Below, one piece after another: positions 63,495 through 64,000 of a stretch of DNA of 64,000 bases (positions within the stretch are counted from its first letter, which is position 1; every line of letters begins with the position of its first letter). The notes under the pieces were generated by a model. That model worked only from the letters and a program-made list of their open reading frames with translations, did not search any database and had not been told where the DNA came from. The position numbers were made by a program, and so were the translations under genes. The stretch spans positions 1 to 64,000 of the forward strand of contig JACCGJ010005807.1 in the NCBI GenBank assembly GCA_013407085.1. The letters run 5' to 3'. The DNA comes from Atriophallophorus winterbourni. Its lineage: Eukaryota; Platyhelminthes; Trematoda; Plagiorchiida; Microphallidae.

Positions 63495-63960
63495 GTATTG
63501 TATTGCTCAAGAAACCTTCCCGAGATTCCAAATATGATACTTTTGTTGATGATGTTGAATTGTTAGAATGCAACCCGCAGTATGCCTACGTCCGTTTACC
63601 TGATGGTCGAGAAGATAGTTTCAATCCGTCATCTAGCACCAAGAGGTAACGATTATCTGCAGGCCACTCGCCCTAAAAATCTTGGCCTGGGCAACCTGAC
63701 AGTATATTAGCCCACGTGCAGTATCTGACTGTGCAGCACTTTGCCTGGATCAGGCTTGTGCTTTCATAACATATCTTGAGGAAAACACTTCTGTTCATTC
63801 TGACGAACACTCTGAAAATTTCGAATTCGGTGCTCATGATTGCGCAAAGCCCCTCATTCCTCATTTTTATCAACCTGACGCAACTGAATCGAAACTCGAG
63901 GATCATATACAAAAACAACAAAGAGTTTATTTGTATAATTTGCGCAACAGACAAGCATGA
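63495..63960 (+). pseudogene. Gypsy pol C-terminus, split by a SINE
   Basis: VELLECNPQYAYVRLPDGR (63540-63610) is the integrase C-terminal domain. After the SINE at 63681-63774 the frame resumes ENTSVHSDEHSENF and ends QQRVYLYNLRNRQA with TGA at 63958-63960, paralleling the tail of the integrase at 2105-3097. The rest of pol is absent on the left; the element may continue beyond the window. Confidence 0.8.
63681..63774 (+). mobile_element. SINE-like repeat, 3' part
   Basis: CTTGGCCTGGGCAACCTGAC to CTTTCATAACATA. Inserted in the Gypsy pol end. Confidence 0.78.
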
Positions 63961-64000
63961 TATTGCACACCTTTGTTTAACAGATTACTCTCATTCAAAT

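Noticed and set aside
1..64000. CRISPR arrays, bacterial operons, prophage or plasmid signals.
   Set aside because: None seen; the repeats are dispersed retroelements and the host genes are animal-type.

Overview
The window is transposon-dense animal DNA, most likely from a parasitic flatworm (digenean trematode). The grounds are: Gypsy, CR1, RTE and Penelope-like retroelements of the kinds common in flukes; an intact animal-type barrier-to-autointegration factor (BAF) gene; and a spliced zinc-finger gene with very small introns (40 and 44 bp) beside introns of several kb. The species cannot be fixed from the sequence. Nothing bacterial (operons, Shine-Dalgarno sites, CRISPR) was seen.

Layout. 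0-7.5 kb: an internally deleted Gypsy element (409-3273) with both LTRs and a 5-bp target duplication, then a decayed second Gypsy copy that holds a SINE, which itself holds a short RTE derivative. 7.9-15.1 kb: a minus-strand CR1 LINE split by a tandem Penelope-like element (PLE, 8447-12991), which is in turn split by another CR1 whose 5' end carries part of a tRNA-Ala. 15.5-21.1 kb: a nearly complete plus-strand CR1 LINE with two ORFs and a TTTA-type tail, interrupted by a minus-strand CR1. 22.0-23.1 kb: a long inverted repeat around a GIY-YIG endonuclease fragment. 24.6-28.7 kb: RTE remnants, a second PLE with a hammerhead-like motif, and a CR1 fragment. 28.9-31.9 kb: a Gypsy fragment with nucleocapsid fused in frame to integrase, abutting a plus-strand CR1. 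31.9-32.2 kb: BAF. 34.2-38.1 kb: a nearly full-length RTE LINE. 38.5-40.7 kb: a decayed Gypsy. 42.3-54.9 kb: at least eight exons of a minus-strand C2H2 zinc-finger gene, its introns full of SINE and RTE pieces. 55-64 kb: RTE fragments, SINEs and the end of another Gypsy pol.

Only two loci look like host genes: BAF and the zinc-finger gene. Everything else recognisable is retroelement-derived. Nearly every element copy carries frameshifts, stops or truncations. Insertion order can be read from the nesting and from target duplications. Several short elements are internally deleted LINE derivatives (5' leader joined to 3' tail). A roughly 230-bp SINE-like family with a CATAC-type tail occurs about 18 times in both orientations.
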